The notes below the pieces were generated by a model, which ran no database searches, had not been told where the DNA came from, and saw only the letters and a list, made by a program, of their open reading frames with translations. The position numbers and the translations under genes are program-made. 22,501 nucleotides of DNA from a virus, in IMG/VR virus record IMGVR_UViG_3300030101_003346, positions 1,496 to 23,996 of that record. One strand, 5' to 3'. Numbering within the stretch: position 1 is the first letter of the stretch; every line of letters begins with the position of its first letter. Below are positions 1 to 6,909 of the stretch, piece by piece.

Positions 1-38
1 CAAGCACTATAACAAAAAATATGAAAGGAAATAAAAAT

Positions 39-1001
39 ATGGAAAAACAAAAAAGAATAACACTTAACGCTGACAAGCGTAAAGTGATTGCTGATGTATT
101 TCAAAATCATTTTGAAGATAATTCAAAATTTAAGAAATCATGGCAAGACGCAAAAGACAGATATTCTGTTATGCGTAATCAAGCAAAAACAATTATGGAA
201 AAACTAATTAGAAAACATCAACCACAAGAAGATGTTGATACAATTAGAGCCATGAATAATAAGTATGGCAGTAGTGGTGGCGAACTTTACCATGATAATT
301 GTTTCTATGTTTCAAACGAAGTACCAAAGATTGTTGAAGATTATCAAGGCAACAAAAGAGAAGAACATGATGATGTTCACATTAAATTTGGCGACATGGA
401 TAAAGACTTTCTAACTTCATGGTATCGTGATGAGATAAACGCAAAAGGCATTGACGCTGATTTTGATGTTAGATTAGGCGACAACTACGACAAAAGAAAT
501 CCAACTTACTACAATAGTGAAAGTGCAGTAAATAAATTTTTGGGTTTTGGTAGTCGTAATGATGTAAGTAAATCTACAATGTACCCTAAAGATGAGTGGG
601 AAAATGATTTTAAACTTTGGGTTATTGGAACATCATATTGTCATTCTCGTAAGTTTGTTGCAGATCAAGAAACTTTTAAATGGTTTCAAAGTTTTAAAAC
701 TGCACAAGAAGATGTTGTCAAAACCCATGAACAGATGTTTCAGCATGTAGATAAAAAAATGCAGAAACTAAAACTTGGTTTGAAATCTTACAGATACTTT
801 GACCAAGCAAAAGAACTAGCCGACAAACTCGGTGTGGTTTTAAATGAAAGTATATTAGACGCACATTCTAGTATGGCTCTTTCAATTTATAGTCCTAGCA
901 ATCTAGCTGATCTTTTAACAGATGAGGTTGAACAAACTCGTGATGAGAAGATTGCGATTGCAAAACAACTATTACAAGAACAACAAAATAGTTTAAATTA
1001 G
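39..1001 (+). CDS. Hypothetical phage protein, 320 aa
   Basis: I do not recognise this protein. It is soluble and highly charged, with no signal peptide or membrane segment. The N-terminal third is Lys-rich and probably helical (about residues 8-60 counted from this start). The middle is rich in Asp, Tyr and Asn. The last third looks helical and coiled-coil-like, ending in a Gln-rich tail. An in-frame ATG exists at 21, but I chose the ATG at 39 because AAAGGA at 24-29 sits 9 bases before it, whereas the ATG at 21 has no visible ribosome site. It precedes two other unknown genes and lies upstream of the virion gene block, so an early or host-takeover role is possible but only inferred. Its promoter lies outside the window. 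Confidence 0.8.
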   Translation: MEKQKRITLNADKRKVIADVFQNHFEDNSKFKKSWQDAKDRYSVMRNQAKTIMEKLIRKHQPQEDVDTIRAMNNKYGSSGGELYHDNCFYVSNEVPKIVEDYQGNKREEHDDVHIKFGDMDKDFLTSWYRDEINAKGIDADFDVRLGDNYDKRNPTYYNSESAVNKFLGFGSRNDVSKSTMYPKDEWENDFKLWVIGTSYCHSRKFVADQETFKWFQSFKTAQEDVVKTHEQMFQHVDKKMQKLKLGLKSYRYFDQAKELADKLGVVLNESILDAHSSMALSIYSPSNLADLLTDEVEQTRDEKIAIAKQLLQEQQNSLN

Positions 1002-1004
1002 TGT

Positions 1005-1031
1005 TTGACAATGTAAGGGATATCCTATAAT
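1005..1031 (+). promoter_or_regulatory. Putative sigma70-type promoter overlapped by a palindrome
   Basis: TTGACA at 1005-1010 matches the -35 consensus and TATAAT at 1026-1031 matches the -10 consensus. They are 15 bases apart, shorter than the usual 16-18. TAATAT at 1028-1033, at 17-base spacing, is an alternative -10. It lies 30-60 bases before the gene at 1061 and directly after the stop of the previous gene. The promoter is almost entirely covered by the inverted repeat at 1011-1042, which suggests repression by a dimeric DNA-binding protein. Confidence 0.6.
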
Positions 1032-1042
1032 ATCCCTTACAT
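1011..1042. repeat. Perfect 13-bp inverted repeat, candidate operator
   Basis: The left arm (1011-1023) and right arm (1030-1042) are perfect reverse complements, separated by six bases (CCTATA). The left arm abuts the -35 box and the -10 box crosses the spacer. No T-run follows, so a simple intrinsic terminator for the upstream gene is less likely than an operator, although the RNA could still fold into a stable hairpin. The inner GGATATCC (1018-1025) is itself palindromic and resembles the motif at 1472-1484. Confidence 0.65.
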
Positions 1043-1060
1043 AACTTAGAAAGGTATAAT

Positions 1061-1465
1061 ATGACAAAAACATTTAAAATAACTTATTGGGCTAACAAGC
1101 ACAAAAAACACATCACAAGAAATGGATTAATTATGAGTGACTTTAATTGGTGTCATGGTCCAAAGTGCCATACAAATCACACAGTTGACAGAGTGCGAGG
1201 TGTCAAGGGCTCAAAGGTTTTAAGAACTCGTAAGATAAAACAATCATCATGGAACGCAAATAATCAGTTCAGCCATTTTTGTAGTCAAGGTTGTTGGAAC
1301 GATTTTGCCTTTGCACATTGGGAAGAATTTATAAGATTACACCCCAGGACCGAGTGCCTTGAAACACCTATCAATGACCCTAAAAAAGAAACACATACAC
1401 ATGATTATAGTTGGGGCAGACATAGTTATACAACTACAAAAATAGAGGTTGACGAAACTAGATAA
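1061..1465 (+). CDS. Hypothetical protein with Cys/His cluster, possible zinc binding, 134 aa
   Basis: Not recognised as a named family. It has four well-placed cysteines, C31 and C36 (CHGPKCH) and C74 and C78 (CSQGCW), with neighbouring His residues at 32, 37 and 40. This CxxxxC...CxxxC arrangement would suit a structural zinc site, which is an inference. A basic stretch (about residues 43-60, rich in Arg and Lys) lies between the two pairs and could contact nucleic acid. Aromatic residues (WEEF, FAFAHW) follow the second pair. AAAGG at about 1049-1053 serves as ribosome site. It is the first gene behind the palindromic promoter at 1005-1042, so it is probably under its own control. Confidence 0.75.
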   Translation: MTKTFKITYWANKHKKHITRNGLIMSDFNWCHGPKCHTNHTVDRVRGVKGSKVLRTRKIKQSSWNANNQFSHFCSQGCWNDFAFAHWEEFIRLHPRTECLETPINDPKKETHTHDYSWGRHSYTTTKIEVDETR

Positions 1466-1471
1466 ATAAAC

Positions 1472-1484
1472 TAGGATAATCCTA
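1472..1484. repeat. Short palindrome TAGGAT-A-ATCCTA, possible second operator
   Basis: Two 6-bp arms flank a single A, in the leader between the genes at 1061 and 1501. It shares the words GGATA and ATCCTATAA with the larger inverted repeat at 1011-1042. No convincing -35/-10 pair accompanies it: TTGACG at 1449-1454 is too far from TATAAC at 1483-1488 (28 bases). Possible binding site of the same regulator; weak. Confidence 0.3.
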
Positions 1485-1500
1485 TAACAAGAAAGGATAT

Positions 1501-1743
1501 ATGACACAAACAAACACAGAAAGAACATACGAAAGAAAAAACAGATTTAACGGCGAGTCTGTTATGTTAACTCAAAAAGAATCTATAATTCATGACAGAT
1601 TATTTCTTAATGAATTAATGGCAACACTAGAGGATAAACAAGCAGGTGTTGACGGCACGTCTAAACTTTGGGATAAAGTACGTGCAGACATAGATTGGTT
1701 TATGAAACATAATGCCAAAGCTTACATGGTATTATTAGATTAA
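1501..1743 (+). CDS. Small hypothetical protein, 80 aa
   Basis: Not recognised. A small soluble protein with a polar N-terminus (Thr, Asn, Arg, Glu) and a probably helical body from about residue 24 to the end. It has no Cys, signal or membrane segment. AAAGGA at 1492-1497 lies only three bases before the ATG, an unusually short spacing; the next in-frame ATG (1564) has no ribosome site, so the start at 1501 is kept. It is the last gene before the noncoding gap that precedes the terminase. It may belong to the same transcription unit as the gene at 1061. Confidence 0.65.
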   Translation: MTQTNTERTYERKNRFNGESVMLTQKESIIHDRLFLNELMATLEDKQAGVDGTSKLWDKVRADIDWFMKHNAKAYMVLLD

Positions 1744-1753
1744 TAACCCTGGT

Positions 1754-1775
1754 CCCTGGCCCTAACGGGCCAGGG
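1754..1775 (+). terminator. GC-rich hairpin, terminator-like but without T-run
   Basis: A perfect 9-bp stem (1754-1762 with 1767-1775, CCCTGGCCC/GGGCCAGGG) closes a TAAC loop. It starts 11 bases after the stop codon of the gene at 1501. Such a stem is striking in an AT-rich genome and well placed to end the upstream transcript. The bases that follow (CAATAGTGG) are not a T-run, so it may instead be a processing or protective stem, or part of a protein-binding site. Confidence 0.5.
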
Positions 1776-1782
1776 CAATAGT

Positions 1783-1857
1783 GGTCCCAGAACCATTGCA
1801 AAATCCTAAAATTTTTTAATTAATAGTTTAGTATATATACAAAGGGGTCCCACAACC
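1783..1857. repeat. Imperfect 12-bp direct repeat GGTCCCASAACC
   Basis: GGTCCCAGAACC at 1783-1794 recurs as GGTCCCACAACC at 1846-1857 (one mismatch), 63 bases apart. A third GGTCCC (1751-1756) overlaps the start of the hairpin stem. GC-rich 6-mers repeated three times in 100 bases of AT-rich DNA next to terL suggest a protein-binding array, for example for packaging. This is inference. Confidence 0.4.
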
Positions 1858-1954
1858 CACACTAGATTTGCAAGATTTGAATACTTATGCTAGAAAAATA
1901 CTTTATGAGGTTTCAAAACACTTCTAAAAAAATTTTGCAAAAAATTTAAACTTT

Positions 1955-3436
1955 ATGAACTTAGATAAAGAAAAACTAAAAAATCTAGATAAGCTGCCGC
2001 CTGATATCAAGAGACAGTTTGCACTGTACATGAACCAGTGGAAAGAGAAGAAAAAGGAGTCTCAGATAGCTACTGATTTTTTGAGTTTTGTAAAACACGT
2101 ATGGCCAGATTTTGTTGAAGGGTCTCATCATAAAGTGGTCGCAGATAAATTTAATAAAATTGCAAATGGAGAAATTAAGAGATTAATTATAAATATGCCA
2201 CCAAGGCATACTAAATCTGAGTTCGCCAGTTTCCTGTTGCCTGCTTGGATGGTCGGTAGAAACCCGAAGCTAAAAATAATTCAATCAACAAATACAACAG
2301 AGCTATCTGTAAGGTTCGGTCGTAAAGCTAAACAGCTGATTGACTCACAAGAATATCAACAAGCATTTAAGACAAGACTAAAAGAAGATAGCCAGGCTGC
2401 TGGTAAATGGGAAACAGAACAAGGCGGCGAGTATTATGCAGCAGGAGTTGGATCCGCTATTACAGGTAGAGGTGCTGATCTTTTAATTATTGATGACCCG
2501 CACACTGAACAAGATGCTATGAATGCACAAGCACTTGAAAGAACTTTTGAGTGGTATACGTCAGGCCCACGTCAGCGTCTACAACCAGGTGGATCTATTG
2601 TATTAGTTATGACTCGTTGGAACGAGAAAGACTTAGCCGGTCGTCTTATAAAAATGCAACAAGAGCCAAAAGCAGATCAGTGGGAGGTAGTTGAGTTTCC
2701 AGCGATACTACCATCTAATGAACCTTTGTGGCCTGAATATTGGGCAAAGAAAGATTTAGAATCTGTTAAAGCTAGTATTCCATTATCAAAATGGAATGCA
2801 CAGTATATGCAAAACCCAACAGCAGAAGAAGGATCTTTGATCAAAAGAGAATGGTGGCAAAGTTGGGAGAAAGAAGAATTACCAAATCTAGAACACGTTA
2901 TACAATCTTACGATACAGCTTTCATGAAAAAACAAACAGCTGATTATAGTGCTATTACAACATGGGGTGTGTTTACTTTGAACGAAGACTCAGGTCAGCA
3001 ATTAATATTAATTGATAGTATTAAAGGTAGATACGAGTTTCCTGAGTTAAGACGTATCGCACTAGAACAGTATGGATACTGGCAACCTGAAACAGTTATC
3101 ATTGAGTCCAAAGCATCAGGGCTACCATTAACTTATGAGTTGCGAAAAATGGGCATACCTGTTATAAATTTCTCACCCTCAAAAGGCAACGATAAGCATA
3201 CGAGGGTAAACGCGGTTTCTCCTCTGTTTGAGTCAGGGAGAATATGGGCGCCCAAAGAAATGGAATTTGCACAAGAGGTCATAGAGGAATGCGCAGCTTT
3301 TCCTTATGGAGACCATGATGACCTAGTAGATTCTATGACACAAGCTGTTATGAGATTTAGACAGGGTGGATTTATCGAACACCCAGAGGATTATAAGGAC
3401 GAACCTATGCCACAAAAACAGAGGACATATTACTAA
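1955..3436 (+). CDS. terL: Terminase large subunit
   Basis: The packaging motor ATPase and nuclease. It pumps phage DNA into the prohead through the portal and cuts the concatemer. The 493 aa are normal length. The N-terminal ATPase domain shows a Walker A-type segment (MPPRHTKS, 81-88), a Walker B (LLIIDDPH, 176-183) and a coupling-type motif (LVMTRWN, 217-223). The C-terminal RNase H-like nuclease domain shows acidic positions in IQSYDTAF (D320), VIIESKASG (E384) and GDHDDLVDS (453-459). Family knowledge places these as the metal ligands. No good Shine-Dalgarno sequence precedes the ATG at 1955 (the leader is A/T only), which is odd for such a gene. Its stop shares a base with the next start (TAATG). 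No small terminase gene is recognisable beside it. Confidence 0.96.
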   Translation: MNLDKEKLKNLDKLPPDIKRQFALYMNQWKEKKKESQIATDFLSFVKHVWPDFVEGSHHKVVADKFNKIANGEIKRLIINMPPRHTKSEFASFLLPAWMVGRNPKLKIIQSTNTTELSVRFGRKAKQLIDSQEYQQAFKTRLKEDSQAAGKWETEQGGEYYAAGVGSAITGRGADLLIIDDPHTEQDAMNAQALERTFEWYTSGPRQRLQPGGSIVLVMTRWNEKDLAGRLIKMQQEPKADQWEVVEFPAILPSNEPLWPEYWAKKDLESVKASIPLSKWNAQYMQNPTAEEGSLIKREWWQSWEKEELPNLEHVIQSYDTAFMKKQTADYSAITTWGVFTLNEDSGQQLILIDSIKGRYEFPELRRIALEQYGYWQPETVIIESKASGLPLTYELRKMGIPVINFSPSKGNDKHTRVNAVSPLFESGRIWAPKEMEFAQEVIEECAAFPYGDHDDLVDSMTQAVMRFRQGGFIEHPEDYKDEPMPQKQRTYY

Positions 3437-4161
3437 TGGGAGCGTTAGCAAGATTTTTATTATCACTAGGAAACCTGATAAGATCAGGCGGTATCAAAAA
3501 AATAGAAGAAGCTATTGAGTTTGCAAAAAACGAATTTGGTGAAGTAACTCCATTATTACAAAAACAAATAGAAAAAGTTTTTAAAACAGCCAAGAAGCCT
3601 AAGACTGAGAAGAAAGCTGGTGATGTTGTAGAATTAAAAAAAGAAGGTGTTCCAACTAAACTGGGAACATTGGACGATATGGAATCAACTAAATTTGCAA
3701 CAGATAAAGAAGAAGGTATAGCATCTCTTTTAGATGAAATAAAAGAAATTAAAAAAGGATTTGGTGAAATTAAAAACGAAACTAATCTTTTACCAGATAG
3801 TGAAAGACTAGCTAGAGGTTTTCCAAGTAGAAGTGTAGAAGCTATTGTTAGAACAGGAGCAAGAGAACTTTTAGTTAAAAAAGGTATAGAGGTTGGTGAA
3901 CAAGATCCAATACAATTAGCTAGACAGATTTTTGGTGATGAGGTTTTAGAAAAATTAGATAACGTAGCCGATGAAATGATGACAGCACAAAGCTTCAGTG
4001 ATATTGGAAAAATATTAGAAAGAGAAAAAATAGTAGATATGCAACCTAGAAAAGGTTTAGATGTTTCTAAGTCTGATGAACTTGAACAAATTACTAAGTT
4101 TGATGAAACAGATAGAAAACCAAACGCAGAAGGCGGCCTAAATTATTTGATGGGGCTGTAA
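3436..4161 (+). CDS. Conserved marine-phage type protein of unknown function, 241 aa
   Basis: Function unknown. The N-terminus is short and hydrophobic (residues 1-16, MGALARFLLSLGNLI), followed by a long charged, probably coiled-coil region (about 20-115) rich in Lys and Glu. A more ordered helical part follows (about 120-205), and a polar tail ends in a Gly-rich motif, EGGLNYLMGL (232-241). It begins on the terL stop codon (TAATG) and ends in the same way on the start of the 868-aa gene, so terL and these two genes look translationally coupled. Its place between terminase and portal, and its composition, suggest an internal or head-associated virion protein. That is inference. It contains no obvious enzymatic motif. 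Confidence 0.8.
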   Translation: MGALARFLLSLGNLIRSGGIKKIEEAIEFAKNEFGEVTPLLQKQIEKVFKTAKKPKTEKKAGDVVELKKEGVPTKLGTLDDMESTKFATDKEEGIASLLDEIKEIKKGFGEIKNETNLLPDSERLARGFPSRSVEAIVRTGARELLVKKGIEVGEQDPIQLARQIFGDEVLEKLDNVADEMMTAQSFSDIGKILEREKIVDMQPRKGLDVSKSDELEQITKFDETDRKPNAEGGLNYLMGL

Positions 4162-6767
4162 TGAAAATAGCTCAATACAATGACATGATGAGTTATCTTA
4201 CTCGTCCTGGATTCAAAGACGGTGATACAGTTGTACCACCACCAAAACCATTAACAGAATCTCAAGTAAAAGATAAATTAGATCTTTACATAAAAGGTTT
4301 TATCGGCGGCTTTGATAAAATGGAAATGATAGATCTGATGAACAAAATATCTAAAAAGGCTGATGAGTCAGGCGTCATGAGCCAAGAAGATGTATTTAAT
4401 TTTGTACAAGAGAGAAAAAATTTTTATCAAAAGTTTTTGGAAGAAAACAAAGGAGAGGCTGTAGAGTTTCCAAGAGAAGAGTTTAATAAAGGCACCGATC
4501 TAAGTAAAAGCGCTTTTAGAAAACCATATGCGCCTGAGATAGAAAAAAGAATAATAGAACTTGCAAATAATGATAAGTTAGGTGCAGAGGCTATTGCTGA
4601 TAAATTAACAGAAGAATTTGAAGGCACTTTTTCTAGATCACCGGTTGGTAAAAGAATAACTGCTTTAAAAGCAGAAGGAATAATAGAAGACATTCCAGTT
4701 AAAGAAAAAGCAGCGTCTATCGCTATGAGAGGTGATCTATATGGTCAACCTGCAGGAGAAAAATATTTAAAAATACGAGAGATAAGAGATGTAGACAGAA
4801 AGGCTGTGGATAAATCTACTGGTAAATCATTATATAACATACCAGAAAATGCAAAATTTAAAGTAAACTTTGGCAACACAGCTGCAAATCAACCAGATGT
4901 AATATCAAACATACCTGAAAAATTTAGAGGTGTTCAATATTTTACAACTAAAAAAGCTGCAGAGAAAGCTTTGGCTGAAAGAAAAAAATTAAAATTAATA
5001 GGAGATGAGGATCTTGATCCGGTAAGAAAATCTGCAAATAAAAAAAAATACGATCTTATAAAAGAAGTTTCAAACAATAATATAGAAGATAAATTAGCAG
5101 AATTTAAAAAAGGAGAGCCTTTAGAAAAGGCTCACCGTTTGAGTTTAGAACAAGTTAAAAAAACAGGTCAGTTATACAATGTCATGGATCTAGGATTAGA
5201 TTTTGATAGTCCTGAGTTTGTGCAAATAAACAATGAAGCTGTTAAACCTTTTGAGAATAAGTTAAAACAATTATATGCAGAACAAAATAAACTTTATAAA
5301 CAAGTTAAAGATTTAAAAGTAATACCTCAAGATCTACGAAAAAAAATAGAATTTAATAATAAAAAAATATCTACTGTAGTTGATTTAGCAGGAGGCAGGG
5401 TTCAAGGTCTTCAATTAGATGAGTTTACTTTAAAACCAAAAGTATATGGTAGAAACTATGCAAATGTTTTAGGTTTTGGTTTATATGATAAACCTGTAAA
5501 ACAATTAACAAAGGAAGATAGAGCAGCAATAGGTGCTATAATGCAGGGTCAAGTTGACAACGAAAAAAGAACTGCAGAAAAAACAGCACAAAAATTATTT
5601 GCAAATGCACGATTACTAAATGATGTAGATCAACTTGCTACAAAAGGTGCTGTGTCTACAAAAGCAAAAGAGCAAATAAAAGATATGGATTTAAAAAGAG
5701 CAGCCGAAAGAGGTTCTATAGATCTTCAACTTTTAAAAGATATATATGATAAAGGAGGAAGTGCAATTGGAAAAGGAATAAAAGTTATAGGATCTCCTGC
5801 AGCTGGTATAGGTTTTGCACTAACAGAGGATAATGCTTTTTTAAAAGGAGCTAGTTTATTAGCCCCTGAAATTTTAGGAACAAAAGGAATAGTTAGTAAA
5901 ATTTTAAATCCATTTAATGTTGGAAGAGTTATGACACCAGTTGGTTTACCTGTAACTATAGGAGGGGGAATATATGAAGTGGCAAAAAGAGCAGAACCAG
6001 ATTTTCTCTTAGATAAAGAAACTCTTGAACCCAAAACTTTTGATAGAGAAGACGCAAGTTTTGTTATGCCAACAATGATGGATGCATACGAACAAGCATT
6101 TAAATATTCTAAAGATAAAGGTATTTCGTATGATGATGCTGTTAAAGAATTATTTAAAGAAAAAAGTTTTAAAGAGGGTATAGAAGATTTTCAAAGAAAA
6201 AATTTTGTTGTTGGTGGAAGAGTAGGATATGCGGACGGACCAGATGATCCTGGCAAAAGAAAATTTATGAAAATTATGGGAGGACTCGCTACTTTACCTA
6301 TTGTTGGTAGATTTTTTAAAGTCGGAGAGATGGCAGTACCAGTAGCAGAAAAAGCTGTAGAAACTGTTAGCGAAGCACCAAAATATTTTTTTGATTTAGT
6401 TAATAAAATTAAATTACTAGGAAAAGAATCTAAAATTAAACCTAGTGAAAGAGTAACAGAAACTAATTATACAGGTGTTGATGGATCTCAATATACATTA
6501 ACAGAGGATGTTACCACTGGACTTCAAAGAATTGAAAAAGATAAAATAGGTGGTTATGCAGATGAAAATGTAAGTTTTGATACCATAGAAAATAAATCTG
6601 TTATGGAATATCAACCCGCTCGTACAACAGAAGATGGAGTAGAGCCTTCTTACTATGACGAAGGCACAGCTGATTTTGATCCTGATGGAACTGTGGGTGG
6701 ATATGATGATGGAATGGAAGATGATATTATAGAACAAATTAAAAAAGAAGTAGATGATAAAGGGTAA
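4161..6767 (+). CDS. Giant 868-aa protein with HTH-like and AP2-like segments
   Basis: Largest gene in the window, function unknown. In order: a polar N-terminus; a helix-turn-helix-like segment at about 123-175 (the part IIELANNDKLGAEAIADKLT followed by a second helix pair ending LKAEGIIE); a segment at about 200-275 with beta-strands and a final helix (KFRGVQYFTTKKAAEKALAE, 254-273) that recalls AP2/integrase N-terminal DNA-binding domains; a long helical middle; a hydrophobic Gly/Pro-rich stretch at about 533-608; the motif VVGGRVGYADG (683-693); an amphipathic segment (700-722); and a very acidic C-terminus. It lies between terL and portal with 1-base overlaps. Candidate roles are an ejected internal virion protein or a DNA-binding packaging partner. 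No catalytic motif was identified. Confidence 0.85.
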   Translation: MKIAQYNDMMSYLTRPGFKDGDTVVPPPKPLTESQVKDKLDLYIKGFIGGFDKMEMIDLMNKISKKADESGVMSQEDVFNFVQERKNFYQKFLEENKGEAVEFPREEFNKGTDLSKSAFRKPYAPEIEKRIIELANNDKLGAEAIADKLTEEFEGTFSRSPVGKRITALKAEGIIEDIPVKEKAASIAMRGDLYGQPAGEKYLKIREIRDVDRKAVDKSTGKSLYNIPENAKFKVNFGNTAANQPDVISNIPEKFRGVQYFTTKKAAEKALAERKKLKLIGDEDLDPVRKSANKKKYDLIKEVSNNNIEDKLAEFKKGEPLEKAHRLSLEQVKKTGQLYNVMDLGLDFDSPEFVQINNEAVKPFENKLKQLYAEQNKLYKQVKDLKVIPQDLRKKIEFNNKKISTVVDLAGGRVQGLQLDEFTLKPKVYGRNYANVLGFGLYDKPVKQLTKEDRAAIGAIMQGQVDNEKRTAEKTAQKLFANARLLNDVDQLATKGAVSTKAKEQIKDMDLKRAAERGSIDLQLLKDIYDKGGSAIGKGIKVIGSPAAGIGFALTEDNAFLKGASLLAPEILGTKGIVSKILNPFNVGRVMTPVGLPVTIGGGIYEVAKRAEPDFLLDKETLEPKTFDREDASFVMPTMMDAYEQAFKYSKDKGISYDDAVKELFKEKSFKEGIEDFQRKNFVVGGRVGYADGPDDPGKRKFMKIMGGLATLPIVGRFFKVGEMAVPVAEKAVETVSEAPKYFFDLVNKIKLLGKESKIKPSERVTETNYTGVDGSQYTLTEDVTTGLQRIEKDKIGGYADENVSFDTIENKSVMEYQPARTTEDGVEPSYYDEGTADFDPDGTVGGYDDGMEDDIIEQIKKEVDDKG

Positions 6768-6909
6768 AAAAAGCGGACCACCACCAAAATCTGGGCCTAC
6801 ACCACAAGGCTTGAATATTAATTATAATACTGTTAAAACCGTAAAATTGGAGAAAACAAATGGCAGATATGGAAAAGGCTCTACCAAACGAGCCGAGAAA
6901 AGAAGTTGA
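6754..6909 (+). CDS. Small basic Pro/Gly-rich protein bridging two genes, 51 aa
   Basis: A short frame missed by length cut-offs. It starts inside the last 14 bases of the 868-aa gene and ends 50 bases inside the portal gene, in another frame. It fills an otherwise empty 92-base gap. The N-terminus, KKSGPPPKSGPTPQGLN (residues 5-21), is proline-rich and looks like a motif I recall from small proteins beside portals in uncultured marine phages; that recollection is unverified. The C-terminus is basic (NGRYGKGSTKRAEKR). The ribosome site is weak (AAAGAAG just upstream), and translation may be coupled to the upstream stop at 6767. Probably a real gene. Confidence 0.6.
   Translation: MIKGKKSGPPPKSGPTPQGLNINYNTVKTVKLEKTNGRYGKGSTKRAEKRS

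Larger units (their letters stand above)
1744..1954. other. Noncoding gap upstream of the terminase
   Basis: About 210 bases without a normal gene, the longest gap in the window. It holds a GC-rich hairpin (1754-1775), three copies of GGTCCC (1751-1756, 1783-1788, 1846-1851), a near-repeat GGTCCCAGAACC / GGTCCCACAACC (1783-1794 and 1846-1857, 11 of 12 identical), a perfect AT palindrome GTATATATAC (1831-1840) and A/T runs. A packaging recognition site, a promoter region for the structural genes or a small RNA are all conceivable. None is shown by sequence alone. Confidence 0.6.

Noticed and set aside
21-38. Earlier ATG for the first gene
   Set aside because: It sits before the AAAGGA ribosome site that positions the ATG at 39.
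1887-1949. 20-residue ORF just upstream of terL (ATG at 1887)
   Set aside because: Very short, no ribosome site and Lys/Phe content expected from AT-rich noncoding DNA.
5726-6034. Minus-strand ORF of 102 aa inside the 868-aa gene
   Set aside because: Antisense shadow of an AT-rich, Lys-rich coding region without start signal or recognisable domain.
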